Shown here: positions 9,244-19,490 of the stretch, piece by piece
Layout: each line of letters opens with the position of its first letter
Numbering within the stretch: the stretch's first letter is position 1
From: Dickeya undicola
GTDB lineage: Bacteria; Pseudomonadota; Gammaproteobacteria; Enterobacterales; Enterobacteriaceae
Reading direction: 5' to 3'
NCBI RefSeq assembly: GCF_000784735.1
Contig: NZ_JSYG01000004.1
Span: 248,001 to 312,000 of the forward strand
DNA length: 64,000 nt
The notes under the pieces: generated by a model
Seen by the model: only the letters and a program-made list of their open reading frames with translations
Database searches by the model: none
Told to the model about the DNA's origin: nothing
Position numbers and translations under genes: made by a program

Positions 9244-9718
9244 ACATCGTATTTATGTGTTTATGTATTAATGCTTTATTTATATGAATGGATGATGGCA
9301 GAAATAACGCATAAACCCCCACCAAACATACGTATTATGAACTGATGAAAAAAAAGCGCCAATTAATTATCTCAACAACAACAAATCCATCACAATTCAT
9401 CACGGTCAGGTCGTTTTTTAACGTTATCACTCGCTTAAATAGAATAATTCTCATTACCATATCACGCTAACACGCTGCATCGCTGTGTATTTTTTTACAT
9501 AGCGAAAACAAAAAAACGGCCACCCCGGCGTTATTCCAATGTGAAATAATTAAGTGTTTTTTATAGAACGCACTGTCTGTGATGTATTTATAAGCCGTCG
9601 AACATCGCGAAAAAATAACGACAATGACTGTCACGAATAAAAAAATAACGACGATAATATTCCGGCTGAAAATAAATAAACCAGTCAGGTTAAAAATAAA
9701 TAAAGCAGAAAATTAAAT
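9244..9718. other. AT-rich fdoG upstream region, no gene seen
   Basis: The 475 bp between the miniature repeat and the larger repeat contain no credible coding frame. The sequence is AT-rich and presumably holds the fdoG promoter on the minus strand. A Fur-box-like sequence is present at 9440-9458. fdhD, the usual divergent neighbour of fdoG in E. coli, is absent. Confidence 0.6.
9440..9458 (-). promoter_or_regulatory. Fur-box-like sequence
   Basis: Read on the minus strand, GGTAATGAGAATTATTCTA matches the 19-bp Fur consensus at 14 positions by eye. It lies about 290 bp upstream of fdoG, whose product complex is rich in iron-sulfur clusters and haem. In AT-rich DNA such a match can occur by chance. 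Confidence 0.3.
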
Positions 9719-9922
9719 ATACCCAAAATAATTCGAGTTGCAGGACAAAACGTATTGCGTGTTGAACAACGCGAAGCGTTGGCCCTTCAGGGCAAGGCTC
9801 ATTTGAGCCTTGTAACGCGGCAACCGAGTGACAAATTCGTCGGGAACGAATTTGACCAGCCAACGGCTGGCCTCTGGTGAGAGACAGGATGTCTCTCATT
9901 TCATCCCGATGAACTTACTTAG
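9719..9922. repeat. large partial intergenic repeat with a train of hairpins
   Basis: It begins ATACCCAAAATAATTCGAG. Four hairpins follow: AAGGCTC/GAGCCTT (9794-9811), CAAATTCG/CGAATTTG (9832-9854), CCAGCC/GGCTGG (9856-9870) and TGAGAGAC-AGGAT-GTCTCTCA (9878-9898). The last is homologous to the GCGAC-AGGAC-GTCGC hairpin of the repeat at 4247. The opposite terminus found at 48637 is missing, and the element stops against the stop codon of the neighbouring regulator gene. Confidence 0.75.
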
Positions 9923-9923
9923 G

Positions 9924-11345
9924 TCAGGAAGAGGACAGTCCGTTTTTCAGCAACGCGGCCAACGCGATGATGGCGCTCTCCGTTTTCTCCTGCCATTCGA
10001 AAGAGGTATTGATGCGGAAATAGCGGTCAAATTTATCACCGGTGGTGAACATTCTACCCGGTGCAATACTGATGCCTTGCGCCAGCGCCTGCTGATACAG
10101 TTCGACGCTATTGAACGCTTCCGGCAGCCCCAGCCAAAGAAAATAGCCACCTTCGGCGTAATAAATGTCCACCTCACTGGGGAAATGCGTTTTCATCGCC
10201 TGATACAACCGGTGTTTACGTTGCTCCAGTGTGCGCCGTAAACGCCGCAAATGGCTGTCGTAGCTGCTGGTGGCCAGATAATCCGCCACCGCCAGTTGCA
10301 TCGGCGCACTGGCAGAAAGTGTGCTCATCAGTTGCAGCCGCTGAATACCTTGCGCCCACCGCCCCGCTGCCACCCAACCGACCCGGAATCCGGCAACCAG
10401 ATTCTTCGAGAAAGACGAACAGTGCAGCACCTGCCCGTCACTATCAAGCGCCTTGACCGGCAGCGGGCGATGAGCACCGGTGTACAGCTCGCTGTAGACG
10501 TCATCCTCGATCAGCGGCACCTGATGCTCACGCAGCAGCGCGGCCAGTTGCTGCTTCTTCTCCCATGCCAGTGTGCAGCCGAGTGGATTGTGAAAATTGG
10601 TCATCAGCCAGCAGGCGCGAATCGGGTAATCGTGCAATGCCTGACGTAACGCCGCCAGGTCGATACCCGTATGCGGATGGGTAGCGATAGCAATCGCTTT
10701 CAGTTGCAAACGTTCGATCGCCTGCAACGCGCCGTAAAACGACGGTGACTCCACCACCACATAATCACCGGGCCGGGTCAGCATCTGTAGGCTCAGATTG
10801 AGCGACTCCATCGCGCCGCTGGTGATCACGATTTCATCCGGCGAGACAGCAATCCCCTGTAGCGCATAGCGCTGGGCGATCTGCTTACGTAGCCGTTCGT
10901 TACCGGGCGGCAGGTTATCCACCGCGTTTTCAGGCTGCATCCGGCGCGCCACCGTCGCCAGCGAGCGAGTCAACTGGCGCTGGGGAAACAGTCGTGGATC
11001 GGGGAAGGCGGAACCGAACGGCACCACACCGGGCGAGCGGCTGGCGTGCAGCACATCGAAAATAAAACGGTTGACGTCAACATTCTCCGTCAGGTGTACC
11101 GCGTCGCCACTGGCGGGCGGCGCGACGGGCCGTTCGATCCGTGGCGCAGCGTAGTAACCGGACTGCGGGCGTGAAATGATCCAGCCCTGACTTTCCAGCA
11201 GTTGATAGGCATGAAGCACCGTCATCAGGCTCAGACCGGAATGCACCGCCTTTTCGCGCAGCGACGGCAATTTCTCCCCCGGTTGCCAGATACCGGCTTG
11301 TAGCTGTGCCAGCATCTGATCGGCCAACTGTTCAAATTTCGCCAT
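9924..11345 (-). CDS. MocR-type GntR/aminotransferase regulator (YdcR-like)
   Basis: The 473-residue protein has an N-terminal GntR winged helix (residues about 1-70, with LPSLREKAVHSGLSLMTVLHAY) joined to a fold-type I aminotransferase domain. The PLP-binding lysine is in SSFSKNLVAGFRVGW, and the substrate-binding Asn/Asp segments MTNFHNPLG and IEDDVYSEL are present. It resembles E. coli YdcR. MocR proteins sense PLP or amino-compound adducts and usually control a neighbouring gene. Here it follows the glutamine amidotransferase gene by 28 bp in the same direction, so the two are probably cotranscribed. The target is unknown. Confidence 0.9.
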   Translation of the reverse strand: MAKFEQLADQMLAQLQAGIWQPGEKLPSLREKAVHSGLSLMTVLHAYQLLESQGWIISRPQSGYYAAPRIERPVAPPASGDAVHLTENVDVNRFIFDVLHASRSPGVVPFGSAFPDPRLFPQRQLTRSLATVARRMQPENAVDNLPPGNERLRKQIAQRYALQGIAVSPDEIVITSGAMESLNLSLQMLTRPGDYVVVESPSFYGALQAIERLQLKAIAIATHPHTGIDLAALRQALHDYPIRACWLMTNFHNPLGCTLAWEKKQQLAALLREHQVPLIEDDVYSELYTGAHRPLPVKALDSDGQVLHCSSFSKNLVAGFRVGWVAAGRWAQGIQRLQLMSTLSASAPMQLAVADYLATSSYDSHLRRLRRTLEQRKHRLYQAMKTHFPSEVDIYYAEGGYFLWLGLPEAFNSVELYQQALAQGISIAPGRMFTTGDKFDRYFRINTSFEWQEKTESAIIALAALLKNGLSSS

Positions 11346-11373
11346 GGCTCAACGCTCTTTAATGAACACCCCG

Positions 11374-12099
11374 TCAGCGAGCCAACGCCAGACGAACAAA
11401 ATCCAGCAGCAACCGCCGCGCCCACACTGGCTCGGCGCTGTCGGCCATTTCCGGCAGCGCGCAGTGGCGCAGACAAGCGTTCATCACCGCTGAGTCCATC
11501 TCCGGGTGAAACTGAAAAGATAAGGTGTGCGGTGTATAACGAATAATCTGGCACCCATCCTGCTCCGATGTCGCCAGCACCCGCGCACCGGGCGGCGGTG
11601 CCACTACCGACTGACGATGGCTGAGGTAGGCGTTGAACTGTGTCGGTATCGCCGTCAACAGCGCATCTTCCGCGGCACCGTCATGCAATGTCACGGTCTT
11701 CAACCCCATTTCCCGACCATTCGGATTATCCGCTACCGTGCCACCCAACGCATGAGCCAACAGCTGATGACCGTAGCACACCCCCAGCACCGGCAGCCCG
11801 GCACTCACACTCTGTCGCAACCAGTCTGCGGTGCGTTCGCTCCAGTCCAACCGGTCGGTCACCATCGACCAGGAACCGCTGATAATGGCAGCGTCATGCT
11901 CACCGGGGTTTGGCAAGGCATCACCCGCATCCGGCCGTACCACATGCAGGCTTACGTCCTCATCAGCCAGCGCGGTGCCAAACCAGTCGGCCTGTTGACC
12001 CACCGCATGAGCGATAGGTTCAGGCGGCTCACCCATCTGTACGATAAGCAGTGAAGGCCGACGGGATGAAGTGGAGAAATTCGCGGTTAACGTCGTCAT
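11374..12099 (-). CDS. class I glutamine amidotransferase (YfeJ-like)
   Basis: The 241-residue protein has the triad-type class I GATase motifs: the nucleophile elbow GVCYGHQ and the HPE motif in FQFHPEMD near the C-terminus, with an oxyanion strand at IISGSWSMV. It is a stand-alone domain like E. coli YfeJ and lacks any synthase domain. It may transfer ammonia to an unknown acceptor or hydrolyse a gamma-glutamyl bond. It is the first gene of a two-gene unit with the MocR-type regulator. Confidence 0.88.
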   Translation of the reverse strand: MTTLTANFSTSSRRPSLLIVQMGEPPEPIAHAVGQQADWFGTALADEDVSLHVVRPDAGDALPNPGEHDAAIISGSWSMVTDRLDWSERTADWLRQSVSAGLPVLGVCYGHQLLAHALGGTVADNPNGREMGLKTVTLHDGAAEDALLTAIPTQFNAYLSHRQSVVAPPPGARVLATSEQDGCQIIRYTPHTLSFQFHPEMDSAVMNACLRHCALPEMADSAEPVWARRLLLDFVRLALAR

Positions 12100-12223
12100 G
12101 GCGTGCGGTTTGCCTCGGGACTTTCAACAAGATGAATGTTGAAGCTACCACGCGAGACACGCCCTGTCATCGCCTCGTGCTGTTGAACTTTACTCATCCA
12201 GGCAACCGACAGTGACCGACCGT

Positions 12224-12709
12224 TCAACCGGGAATTGACTGTGCGGATGGGCGGTAGGCCAGAGAAAAAACGTCGTAAAAATAGAGGTAACCCTTGGTCT
12301 GCAATAACCTGGTGACACCCTGTTTAACCGGCTCAGCCACCTGCGGGCTTTGCAACAACAATGCCAGCGTTTGGGGTGACACATGGCGACTGTTGTACCA
12401 CTCACCGTTGTAACAGACCCGCAGATCCAGCGCGTCGATATCCTCGAAGCGGTAGCGCGGGTTGATATCCATCGACATCGCCAGCGACATCAGCAGCAAA
12501 AACAGCGTAAACCCGACCACATAAGGCGCACCGAAATAAGGCGCATACCACAGAATCAGCGCCACCGGCACATAACTCACCAGCATACCGCCAAACAAAT
12601 AAGGATGCGTCACCATGAATTTACGGCTGAAGCGGATACGGTTATCGCGCCGCTCTTCACGGTTCAGGCGCTCGATTTCTTCGCTCAGAATACGTTTGAC
12701 TTCGTCCAC
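12224..12709 (-). CDS. ylaC: YlaC-family inner membrane protein
   Basis: The 161-residue protein has two adjacent membrane helices (about residues 38-58 and 63-82) and a cytoplasmic C-terminal domain. The conserved block RYRFEDIDALDLRVCYNGEWYNSR identifies the YlaC family of enterobacteria, for which I know no established function. The start codon is GTG at 12709, preceded by a strong GGAGGA seven bases upstream. It lies 94 bp downstream of hypF in the same direction and could be read from the same transcript, but nothing ties it functionally to hydrogenase. Confidence 0.85.
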   Translation of the reverse strand: MDEVKRILSEEIERLNREERRDNRIRFSRKFMVTHPYLFGGMLVSYVPVALILWYAPYFGAPYVVGFTLFLLLMSLAMSMDINPRYRFEDIDALDLRVCYNGEWYNSRHVSPQTLALLLQSPQVAEPVKQGVTRLLQTKGYLYFYDVFSLAYRPSAQSIPG

Positions 12710-12803
12710 GCTAATCCTCCCGGTACAGCGTTATTCGTGCGAGAAGGTAGCACAGGCGTATAAATCAGAACAGATACAGTCTGGTGCGAAAAAACCATAA
12801 CAG

Positions 12804-15104
12804 TTAGGGTTGTGACGCCAGGCGGCTGGCGGCAATCAGCGCCTGCCCCAGCGCCAGCCCGCCATCGCCGGATGGCAAACGCGACGGCAGCAGCAGGGTA
12901 AAATCGGTCAGCCGCTCACGTAACAGATTGACCAGCAAACGGTTATGCATCACCCCACCGGAACACACGACCGTATTCAATCCCTGTTCCCGCGCCGCCT
13001 GATGTACCAGTGCCGCCAGCCCGTCGGCCAGCGCGACATGAAACGCCCAGGCACGCTCGACCGGTGCCGCGCGATACGCCAAAAACTGCCGCCAGAACGT
13101 CACCAGATCCAGTTGCTTGCCGCAGAGCGGCATGGTCACGGGCGGCAGGTTGTCCTGATGCTGCCGGGCCAACGCCTCCAGCCAGCAGGCCGCCCCCCCT
13201 TCCCAACTTTGCTCGCCAGCGAACCCGCAAGCGGCAGCTACGGCATCAAACAACCGACCAGCGGACGACGCCATCGGCGAATTGAGCCCCCGTTCGATAG
13301 CGCGCGTCAACAGCGGCCTGGCACTGGCGGGGATCACATCGGCTTGTGGTAAGGTTTCCCAGTTCGGCACGAACGCCAGAAATTGCGCCAGCAGATTACG
13401 CCACGGCTGGCGAGCCGCCAGATCAGCGCCCGGCAGCGCTACTGCGGGCAACCCGCCCAGATGCTGACACTGAGCATAATCCACCCGCAGGCATTCACCG
13501 CCCCACCAGCGGTTGTCGCCACCATAACCGATACCGTCTACAGCCAGACCGATCACCGGCCCGGCATCACGCGGCCACTGATGTTCCGCCATGCAGGCGA
13601 CGATATGTGCATGATGATGCAGCACCTCAATGCAAGGCACACCCAACTGTTCCGCGTGCTGCTGCCCCAAACGATGGCTGACGTAACCGGGGTGCGCATC
13701 CACCACGATAGCTTGCGGGGTAAAGCGGTAGATATCGGCGAACAGCGTCTGCGCCTGCCGGTACTGCTGCTCCACGTCGTTATCGGCCAGGTCACCTAAA
13801 TGCTGGCTGATAATCGCGGAGGTATCGCGCAGCAGGCAAAAGGTGTTCTTAAGGTCTGCGCCCATCGCCAGCAGCGCTGGTTGCCCACTGAACCCCGGCG
13901 GCAATGGCAAGGCATCCGGTACATAGCCGCGTGCACGCCGCAGCATCTCCGCTTGCCCACCCTGCATCCGTACTACCGAGTCGTCGGCTCGCTGTACGAT
14001 GTCGCGGTTATGCAGCAGCCACAGGTCAGCGATACCGGCCAGATCGGCCAACGCCTGGGGATTATCCAGCGCTGGCGGCTTACCGCTGGCATTGCCCGAG
14101 GTCATCACCAATGGTCGCGCTACCGCCGCCAGCAGCAAATGCTGCAACGGGTTGGCGGGCAGCATTAGCCCAACCTCATCCAGACCGGGCGCAATACCTG
14201 CCGCCAGCGCGCCATTTTGCTGTAATGGCAACAGCACGATCGGCGCCGCCGGGCTTTGCATAACACGCAATGCCGAAGCGGGTTCCGCCAGCGTGCTGCA
14301 CCGCGTCAACCAGTCTGCATTCGGTAGCATCACCGCCAGCGGTTTGGCTGGACGATGTTTACGTGCTCGTAACTGTGCGACCGCCTGCGCATCGGTCGCA
14401 TCACAAGCCAGATGAAACCCGCCCAGTCCTTTGATTGCGACGATTCGCCCGGCACACAACGCTGCCGCCGCCTGCGTGATGGCGTCATCGCCCTCGGCTA
14501 CGGTACGGCAAGCGTCGCTCAGCCACACTTGTGGGCCACAGGTGTGGCAGGCGTTGGGCTGGGCATGAAAGCGCCGGTCCGCCGGGTGCTGATATTCCTG
14601 CTGACACGTCGGGCAAAACGGGAACGCCGCCATCGCCGTATTGGGGCGATCGTAAGGCATCTGGCGAATGAGGGTAAAACGTGGGCCGCAGTGGGTGCAG
14701 TTGATAAACGGGTAACGGTAGCGGCGGTCATGCGGGTCAAACAACTCCTGACGGCACGCCTCGCAGGTGGCAGCATCCGGCACGATGTGGGTGTCCATCT
14801 GCCCGGCACCGCTGTGCTCAATCGTGAAGTCCTCCGGCAGGGATTCCCAGCAATAAGGCTGGCATGTCAACTGGTCAATCTGCGCCAGCGGCGGGCATTC
14901 GGCGTATAGCGCAGCAATAAAATCCGCCTCTGCGCTCACAGGCCACAGCCGGACTAACACCCCCGCGCCGTCATTCAACACACTGCCTTTGGCACCAAGC
15001 CGGTGAGCAATTTGCCAGACATAAGGCCGAAACCCCACCCCCTGCACCTTGCCTTTAACGCGGATTTCAACGCCTGATGTCGTCTGTACATTAATTGCTG
15101 ACAT
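12804..15104 (-). CDS. hypF: carbamoyltransferase HypF, [NiFe]-hydrogenase maturation
   Basis: The 766-residue protein converts carbamoyl phosphate to the thiocarbamate on HypE that becomes the CN ligands of the hydrogenase active site. Domains in order are: acylphosphatase (residues about 12-95, [15 protein letters not shown]); two zinc fingers (Cys114, 117, 136, 139 and Cys164, 167, 186, 189); a YrdC-like nucleotide site (about 205-390); and a Kae1-like domain with [18 protein letters not shown] and the C-terminal [11 protein letters not shown]. It lies in the same direction as hypE but 368 bp beyond it, separated by a structured repeat, so it may need its own promoter or read-through. Confidence 0.97.
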   Translation of the reverse strand: MSAINVQTTSGVEIRVKGKVQGVGFRPYVWQIAHRLGAKGSVLNDGAGVLVRLWPVSAEADFIAALYAECPPLAQIDQLTCQPYCWESLPEDFTIEHSGAGQMDTHIVPDAATCEACRQELFDPHDRRYRYPFINCTHCGPRFTLIRQMPYDRPNTAMAAFPFCPTCQQEYQHPADRRFHAQPNACHTCGPQVWLSDACRTVAEGDDAITQAAAALCAGRIVAIKGLGGFHLACDATDAQAVAQLRARKHRPAKPLAVMLPNADWLTRCSTLAEPASALRVMQSPAAPIVLLPLQQNGALAAGIAPGLDEVGLMLPANPLQHLLLAAVARPLVMTSGNASGKPPALDNPQALADLAGIADLWLLHNRDIVQRADDSVVRMQGGQAEMLRRARGYVPDALPLPPGFSGQPALLAMGADLKNTFCLLRDTSAIISQHLGDLADNDVEQQYRQAQTLFADIYRFTPQAIVVDAHPGYVSHRLGQQHAEQLGVPCIEVLHHHAHIVACMAEHQWPRDAGPVIGLAVDGIGYGGDNRWWGGECLRVDYAQCQHLGGLPAVALPGADLAARQPWRNLLAQFLAFVPNWETLPQADVIPASARPLLTRAIERGLNSPMASSAGRLFDAVAAACGFAGEQSWEGGAACWLEALARQHQDNLPPVTMPLCGKQLDLVTFWRQFLAYRAAPVERAWAFHVALADGLAALVHQAAREQGLNTVVCSGGVMHNRLLVNLLRERLTDFTLLLPSRLPSGDGGLALGQALIAASRLASQP

Positions 15105-15177
15105 AGGTAAGAACCTATACTTGGGATCTATAGGATGAAGTTTCTACAGCAAAGACGCGAATGTTCGTTTTTTCTGC

Positions 15178-15466
15178 GTCAAAAACTGTGCTGAGGTGGG
15201 CGGCTTCGCCGGGTGAGCCGCATGGACGCGGCGAAAGCCCGTGCCGTGCCGGGAGCACGTCACGGGCGGCCCGAACAGCGAAGGCGAACGTCGAAGGCAC
15301 CGCGCAGCGGCACAGTTTAGCTAGCAGCCAGAGGTCAAGGAGAGGCGGCGTTTGAGCCTCTCCTTGTCGTGCGTGCGACGAAATAACAGAGAAACCATAT
15401 GGCTTATCGCGCACGAAATCCCTCACTATCTTGTCGATAAAAACAGTTCGGCTGTTTATCAACAGC
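15178..15466. repeat. structured intergenic repeat, copy 2
   Basis: This is the second copy of the element at 4247-4554, in the same orientation, inside the hyp gene block between hypE and hypF. Corresponding stems are CTGTGC 15186-15191 with GCACAG 15310-15315; GCCGC/GCGGC 15217-15232; the long stem 15237-15267 with the same CGGGA loop; GGAGAGGC/GCCTCTCC 15339-15363; and GCTGTT/AACAGC 15451-15466. It ends 6 bp before the hypE stop codon. Confidence 0.85.
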
Positions 15467-15472
15467 TGCGTG

Positions 15473-16501
15473 TCAGCAAATCCTCGGCATGGGTTCGCTG
15501 TGGGGTAAGTCCAACAGACGAGAGGCACCGAACACCCCGCACAGGCGCACCTGTTTTTTATCGGTGACGCTACCGATAACCGCAGCATCACGCCCCAGCG
15601 GATGGGAGCGTAACGCATCCAGCACCCGGCTTTCCGCCTCCGGCGATACTACCAGCACCAGTTTGCCTTCGTTGGCGAAATTTAACGCTTCCAGCCCCAG
15701 CAGTTCGCAGATGCCACGCACCGCCGGTTTCACCGGCAAGGCGCTCTCCTGCACTTCCATACCGCAGCCGCTGGCCTGGGCGAACTCATGCAGAATCGCC
15801 GTTACCCCGCCGCGGGTGGCATCACGCAGGGCGCGCACGCCGTCAATCTGGCGCAGCGGCGCAATCAGCGGCGTCAGTACTGCGCAATCACTGGTCAGCT
15901 CTGCTTCCAGACCCAGCTTCTCACGCAGATTCAGGATAGTGGCACCGTGATCCCCCAGTGTACCGCTGACAATAAGACGATCGCCGGGGCGGATTTCGCT
16001 GGTGCCCCAACGCACGGTTTGGGGAATCACGCCGATACCGGCGGTATTGATGAAAATTTTGTCCGCTGCGCCGCGTGGCACCACTTTGGTGTCACCCGTG
16101 ACGATCTGAATCCCGGCGTCACGCGCTGTCTGCGCCATTGAGGTGACCAGACGCAGCAGCGTCTCACCTGGCAGCCCTTCTTCCAGAATAAAGCCGCAGG
16201 AGAGATAACGCGGTAGCGCGCCACTCACCGCCAGATCGTTAACCGTGCCGCACACCGCCAGTTTGCCGATATTACCACCGGGAAACTCGATCGGGTCGAT
16301 GACGTAGCTGTCGGTGGTAAACGCCAGCCGGTCGCCCTGCTCGCTTAAGGCCGCCAGCGGCAAACGGGCCTGATCTTCACGCTCCGCCAGCAATGGGTTC
16401 TCGAACAGTTGCAGAAACAATCCTTCGATCAATTGCTGCATTGCCTGCCCGCCACTGCCGTGCGCCAGGGTAATTTCTTTAGGTAATAAGGTATTCTTCA
16501 T
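15473..16501 (-). CDS. hypE: hydrogenase maturation protein HypE
   Basis: The 342-residue protein is a PurM-like ATPase that dehydrates the thiocarbamate on its C-terminal cysteine to thiocyanate, for transfer of CN to iron. The sequence ends PRIC, so Cys342 is the catalytic C-terminal cysteine. The ATP site is in LAHGSGGQAMQQLI and GDTKVVPRG. The start ATG at 16501 shares one base with the hypD stop (TGATG), indicating coupled translation; the frame is open 30 codons upstream but lies inside hypD. Confidence 0.97.
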   Translation of the reverse strand: MKNTLLPKEITLAHGSGGQAMQQLIEGLFLQLFENPLLAEREDQARLPLAALSEQGDRLAFTTDSYVIDPIEFPGGNIGKLAVCGTVNDLAVSGALPRYLSCGFILEEGLPGETLLRLVTSMAQTARDAGIQIVTGDTKVVPRGAADKIFINTAGIGVIPQTVRWGTSEIRPGDRLIVSGTLGDHGATILNLREKLGLEAELTSDCAVLTPLIAPLRQIDGVRALRDATRGGVTAILHEFAQASGCGMEVQESALPVKPAVRGICELLGLEALNFANEGKLVLVVSPEAESRVLDALRSHPLGRDAAVIGSVTDKKQVRLCGVFGASRLLDLPHSEPMPRIC

Positions 16502-17616
16502 CAGGCACACTCCCGACGATACTGATAGTAGGCAGCGCAAGCGCCTTCCGAGGACACCATCAGCGCACCGATAGCGTTTTGCGGCGTGCAACGTTGTCCA
16601 AACAGCGGGCAGTCACCCGGTTTGCAACGACCGGTGAGCACCTCGCCACAGCGCGACAGCGGCTCGTCCGCCACCTGCTGATGCTGTGGATTAAAGCGGC
16701 GTTCGGCATCGAATGCCGCGTATTCCGCCCGCAGTTGCATACCCGAATCGGCAATTTCCCCCAACCCGCGCCACTCGCTGCTGGCTTTGGTTTCGAACAC
16801 CTCCGCCATCGCCTGCTGCGCCAGCGTGTTGCCGCTATCTGGCACGATGCGGCGGTACTGGTTTTCCACCTCACAGCGCTCGTCGTGCAGTTGCTGCACC
16901 AGCATCAGCAGCGCCTGCAAAATATCCAGCGGCTCAAAACCGGTAACCACAAACGGCTTGTGGAACTGATCGCACAACGGCTGATAGGGGTAAGCGCCAA
17001 TCACCATGCTGACATGCCCCGGCGCTAAAAAGCCGTCGATACGCAAGTCTGGTTGTTCCAGCAGGCTTTTCAGTGTGGGGATGATGGTGATGTGCTGGCA
17101 AAACAGGGAGAAATTTTTGATATTGCGACGCCTGGCCTGTTGCAGTGTCAGCGCGGTGCTCGGCATGGTGGTTTCAAATCCCAATCCGAAAAACACCACC
17201 TGCCGGTCAGGAAACTGTTCCGCCAGCGCCAGCGCATCCAGCGGCGAATAGACGACCCGCACATCCGCACCGTGACGGCGGGCATCCTGCAACGATCCGT
17301 TGCGGCCCGGCACTCGCATCGCGTCGCCAAAGGTACAAAAAATCACCTCCGGACGGGCGGCAATTTCCAGACAGGCATCAATCCGCCCCATCGGCAGCAC
17401 GCATACCGGGCAGCCCGGCCCATGTACAAACTCGATCTCCGGTGGCAATAACCGGTCGATACCGAATTTGAAAATAGCGTGGGTATGCCCGCCGCACACT
17501 TCCATCAATTGTAACGGACGTGTTTTTAACTGCGGCATCGCATCGACCAGCACCTGAATGCGCTGTAACAGCGCTTTCGCCAGCTCGGGATCGCGAAATT
17601 CATCAACGTACTGCAT
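16501..17616 (-). CDS. hypD: hydrogenase maturation protein HypD
   Basis: The 371-residue protein is the iron-sulfur scaffold on which Fe(CN)2CO is assembled with HypC. It has the conserved cysteine motifs [11 protein letters not shown] and [10 protein letters not shown], the GFETT segment, and a C-terminal [4Fe-4S] region, [13 protein letters not shown] with an upstream CGEVLTGR. The start [11 protein letters not shown] at 17616 overlaps the end of hypC by 14 bp. The operon order hypC-hypD-hypE fits the stepwise assembly. Confidence 0.97.
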   Translation of the reverse strand: MQYVDEFRDPELAKALLQRIQVLVDAMPQLKTRPLQLMEVCGGHTHAIFKFGIDRLLPPEIEFVHGPGCPVCVLPMGRIDACLEIAARPEVIFCTFGDAMRVPGRNGSLQDARRHGADVRVVYSPLDALALAEQFPDRQVVFFGLGFETTMPSTALTLQQARRRNIKNFSLFCQHITIIPTLKSLLEQPDLRIDGFLAPGHVSMVIGAYPYQPLCDQFHKPFVVTGFEPLDILQALLMLVQQLHDERCEVENQYRRIVPDSGNTLAQQAMAEVFETKASSEWRGLGEIADSGMQLRAEYAAFDAERRFNPQHQQVADEPLSRCGEVLTGRCKPGDCPLFGQRCTPQNAIGALMVSSEGACAAYYQYRRECA

Positions 17617-17890
17617 AAACGGCTCCGGTTTGCCTGACTTCGTCCAGCTCCAGCCCGACCGCCTGCATGGATTGCAGCGCTGCCAGCGTCTCCTGCGCTT
17701 CCTGCTCATCCAGCAGGCTCATGGCAAAGCCGACATGTACCAACACCCACTGCCCCACCAAGGCTGCCGGGTCACCCTCGCATACCAGCGCGATATTCAC
17801 CTCGCGCTGCACGCCGCAAACATCCACCCGCGCCGGGTAGTGCAGATCCGGTCCAACCGCGACCACTTTTCCGGGAACGCCCAGGCACAT
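17603..17890 (-). CDS. hypC: hydrogenase assembly chaperone HypC/HybG
   Basis: The 95-residue protein starts [10 protein letters not shown]; the N-terminal Cys2 is the residue that binds the iron precursor. It carries Fe(CN)2CO from HypD to the large subunit precursor HybC. It is slightly longer than E. coli HypC (90) and HybG (82). As the only HypC-family gene in the window, it presumably serves HybC here. It is 2 bp from the hypB stop and overlaps hypD. Confidence 0.95.
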   Translation of the reverse strand: MCLGVPGKVVAVGPDLHYPARVDVCGVQREVNIALVCEGDPAALVGQWVLVHVGFAMSLLDEQEAQETLAALQSMQAVGLELDEVRQTGAVYAVR

Positions 17891-17892
17891 AG

Positions 17893-19083
17893 TTAGGCTC
17901 CCGATAACAGCGACGGTTGTGAAGGCGTTTTCGCCAACTCGCTTCCCAGCAACTGCGCTTCCAGCCAGGCCAGCCAGGCTTCCATCCCCTCGCCGGTACG
18001 GGCGGATAAGGCAATCACCTCGATTTGTGGATTGACGCGACGCGCATTGGCGACACAGGCTTCCAGGTCAAAATCCAGATACGGCAGCAGGTCAATCTTG
18101 TTGATGATCATCAGCGAAGCGGCGGCAAACATATGCGGGTATTTGAGCGGTTTGTCTTCCCCTTCGGTGACCGACAGCACCGCAATTTTGTGCCTTTCGC
18201 CCAGATCGAAACCGGCCGGACACACCAGATTGCCGACGTTCTCGATAAACAGCAGACTGCGCTGCGGCAGTGGCAACCGGTGCATGGCATCGTGCACCAT
18301 TTGTGCATCCAGATGGCAGCCTTTGCCGGTGTTGACCTGAATCGCCGGGATGCCGGTAGCGCGGATACGCTCAGCATCATTGGTGGTCTGCTGGTCGCCT
18401 TCAATCACCGCACACGGCACCTGCTCACGCAACAAATGCAGCGTACTGGTCAGCAAGGTAGTTTTACCGGAGCCGGGACTGGACACCAGGTTCAACGCCA
18501 GAATCTGATCGGCATCGAAATGCTCACGGTTGTGCGCTGCCAGTTGGTTATTTTTGCTCAGCACGTCCATTTCAATCTGCAACAGACGCTGCTGACCCAC
18601 ACCCGGTGCATGGGTGCCCGCCGCCCCTTGCCCGTAATGCAAATGCTGATCCTGCTCCACCGGCTGAAAGCGCGCTTCCGGCTCGGCGTGTTCATGTGCA
18701 TGGTGAGGGTGCGAATGATCAGGGTGGGAATGGGAGTGATCATGCGCGCGACGCAATGCCAGCGGACGCGACGCACCGTGGTAATGGTGATGCACATCGC
18801 CGTGGTGGTAGTAATAATGGTGATGATGAATGATCACGCCGGGCGCGGCTGATGCATCCTCATGATCATGAGGATGATCATGGTGGTGGTCATGCTCATG
18901 GTGATGCCCATCGTGATGATGTTCATGCTGATGCGCATGACGATGGGGGTGAGAGTGAACATGGTCATGACTGTGGCTATGTTCGTGGTGGTGATCGTGC
19001 GTATGGGGATGGTCGTGTGAATGGGTCGGCTCATCGCCTTCGATTCGACGTTCTCCCTCGCCACAACCGCATGTGGTACACAT
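17893..19083 (-). CDS. hypB: nickel-inserting GTPase HypB with very long His-rich region
   Basis: The 396-residue protein is about 100 longer than E. coli HypB (290). It starts [11 protein letters not shown], the N-terminal CxxCxC nickel site. Residues about 20-150 contain more than 50 histidines, mostly in HD, HS, HE and HHH runs. The SIMIBI GTPase domain follows, with P-loop SSPGSGKTT and NKIDLLPY. It inserts nickel into HybC with HypA. The His region probably stores nickel, as proposed for histidine-rich HypB (nickelin) proteins of rhizobia. The open frame begins seven codons upstream, but the family start is at 19083. Confidence 0.96.
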   Translation of the reverse strand: MCTTCGCGEGERRIEGDEPTHSHDHPHTHDHHHEHSHSHDHVHSHPHRHAHQHEHHHDGHHHEHDHHHDHPHDHEDASAAPGVIIHHHHYYYHHGDVHHHYHGASRPLALRRAHDHSHSHPDHSHPHHAHEHAEPEARFQPVEQDQHLHYGQGAAGTHAPGVGQQRLLQIEMDVLSKNNQLAAHNREHFDADQILALNLVSSPGSGKTTLLTSTLHLLREQVPCAVIEGDQQTTNDAERIRATGIPAIQVNTGKGCHLDAQMVHDAMHRLPLPQRSLLFIENVGNLVCPAGFDLGERHKIAVLSVTEGEDKPLKYPHMFAAASLMIINKIDLLPYLDFDLEACVANARRVNPQIEVIALSARTGEGMEAWLAWLEAQLLGSELAKTPSQPSLLSGA

Positions 19084-19148
19084 TGATACGACTCCTCCGG
19101 TCAACCAGACCGTTTTTTACTGATGGCACGCCGACTGAAAGCGACGTG

Positions 19149-19490
19149 CTATTCAACCGCCAGTTGCTTCAATTGCAGACTGTCACCGCTCTCGACGCGC
19201 AGACTGTGACCGCCGCAGTGTGGGCAACCGCTGTCATGGTCCGCCACTTCCACCGCTTGGCTACACTCCCAACACCAGGCTTGTGCCGGGCGCACCGACA
19301 GATGTAACTGGCAGCCTTCCGCCAGCGTCTGGCGGCAGACCGACTCAAAACAGAACCGTAACGCGCTCTCTTCGATGCAGGACAACGCGCCAATTTCCAG
19401 CCAGACGCCGGTGACGCGTTGTGCTCCGTGTTGACGTGCCTGCTGCTCAATCAACTCCAGCGCGTTATAGCACATGGAAATTTCATGCAT
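19149..19490 (-). CDS. hypA: nickel metallochaperone HypA/HybF
   Basis: The 113-residue protein has the invariant start MHE (nickel ligand His2) and a zinc site formed by CWEC and CPHC. It delivers nickel to HybC together with HypB. In this position E. coli has hybF, the Hyd-2 paralogue of hypA. The start at 19490 overlaps the end of hybE by 8 bp. A 65-bp gap precedes hypB, the largest within the hybO-hypE operon. Confidence 0.95.
   Translation of the reverse strand: MHEISMCYNALELIEQQARQHGAQRVTGVWLEIGALSCIEESALRFCFESVCRQTLAEGCQLHLSVRPAQAWCWECSQAVEVADHDSGCPHCGGHSLRVESGDSLQLKQLAVE

Noticed and set aside
18680-19020. Short-period repeat resembling a minisatellite or CRISPR-like array
   Set aside because: The periodicity comes from histidine and aspartate codons of the HypB His-rich region; there are no uniform repeats with unique spacers.
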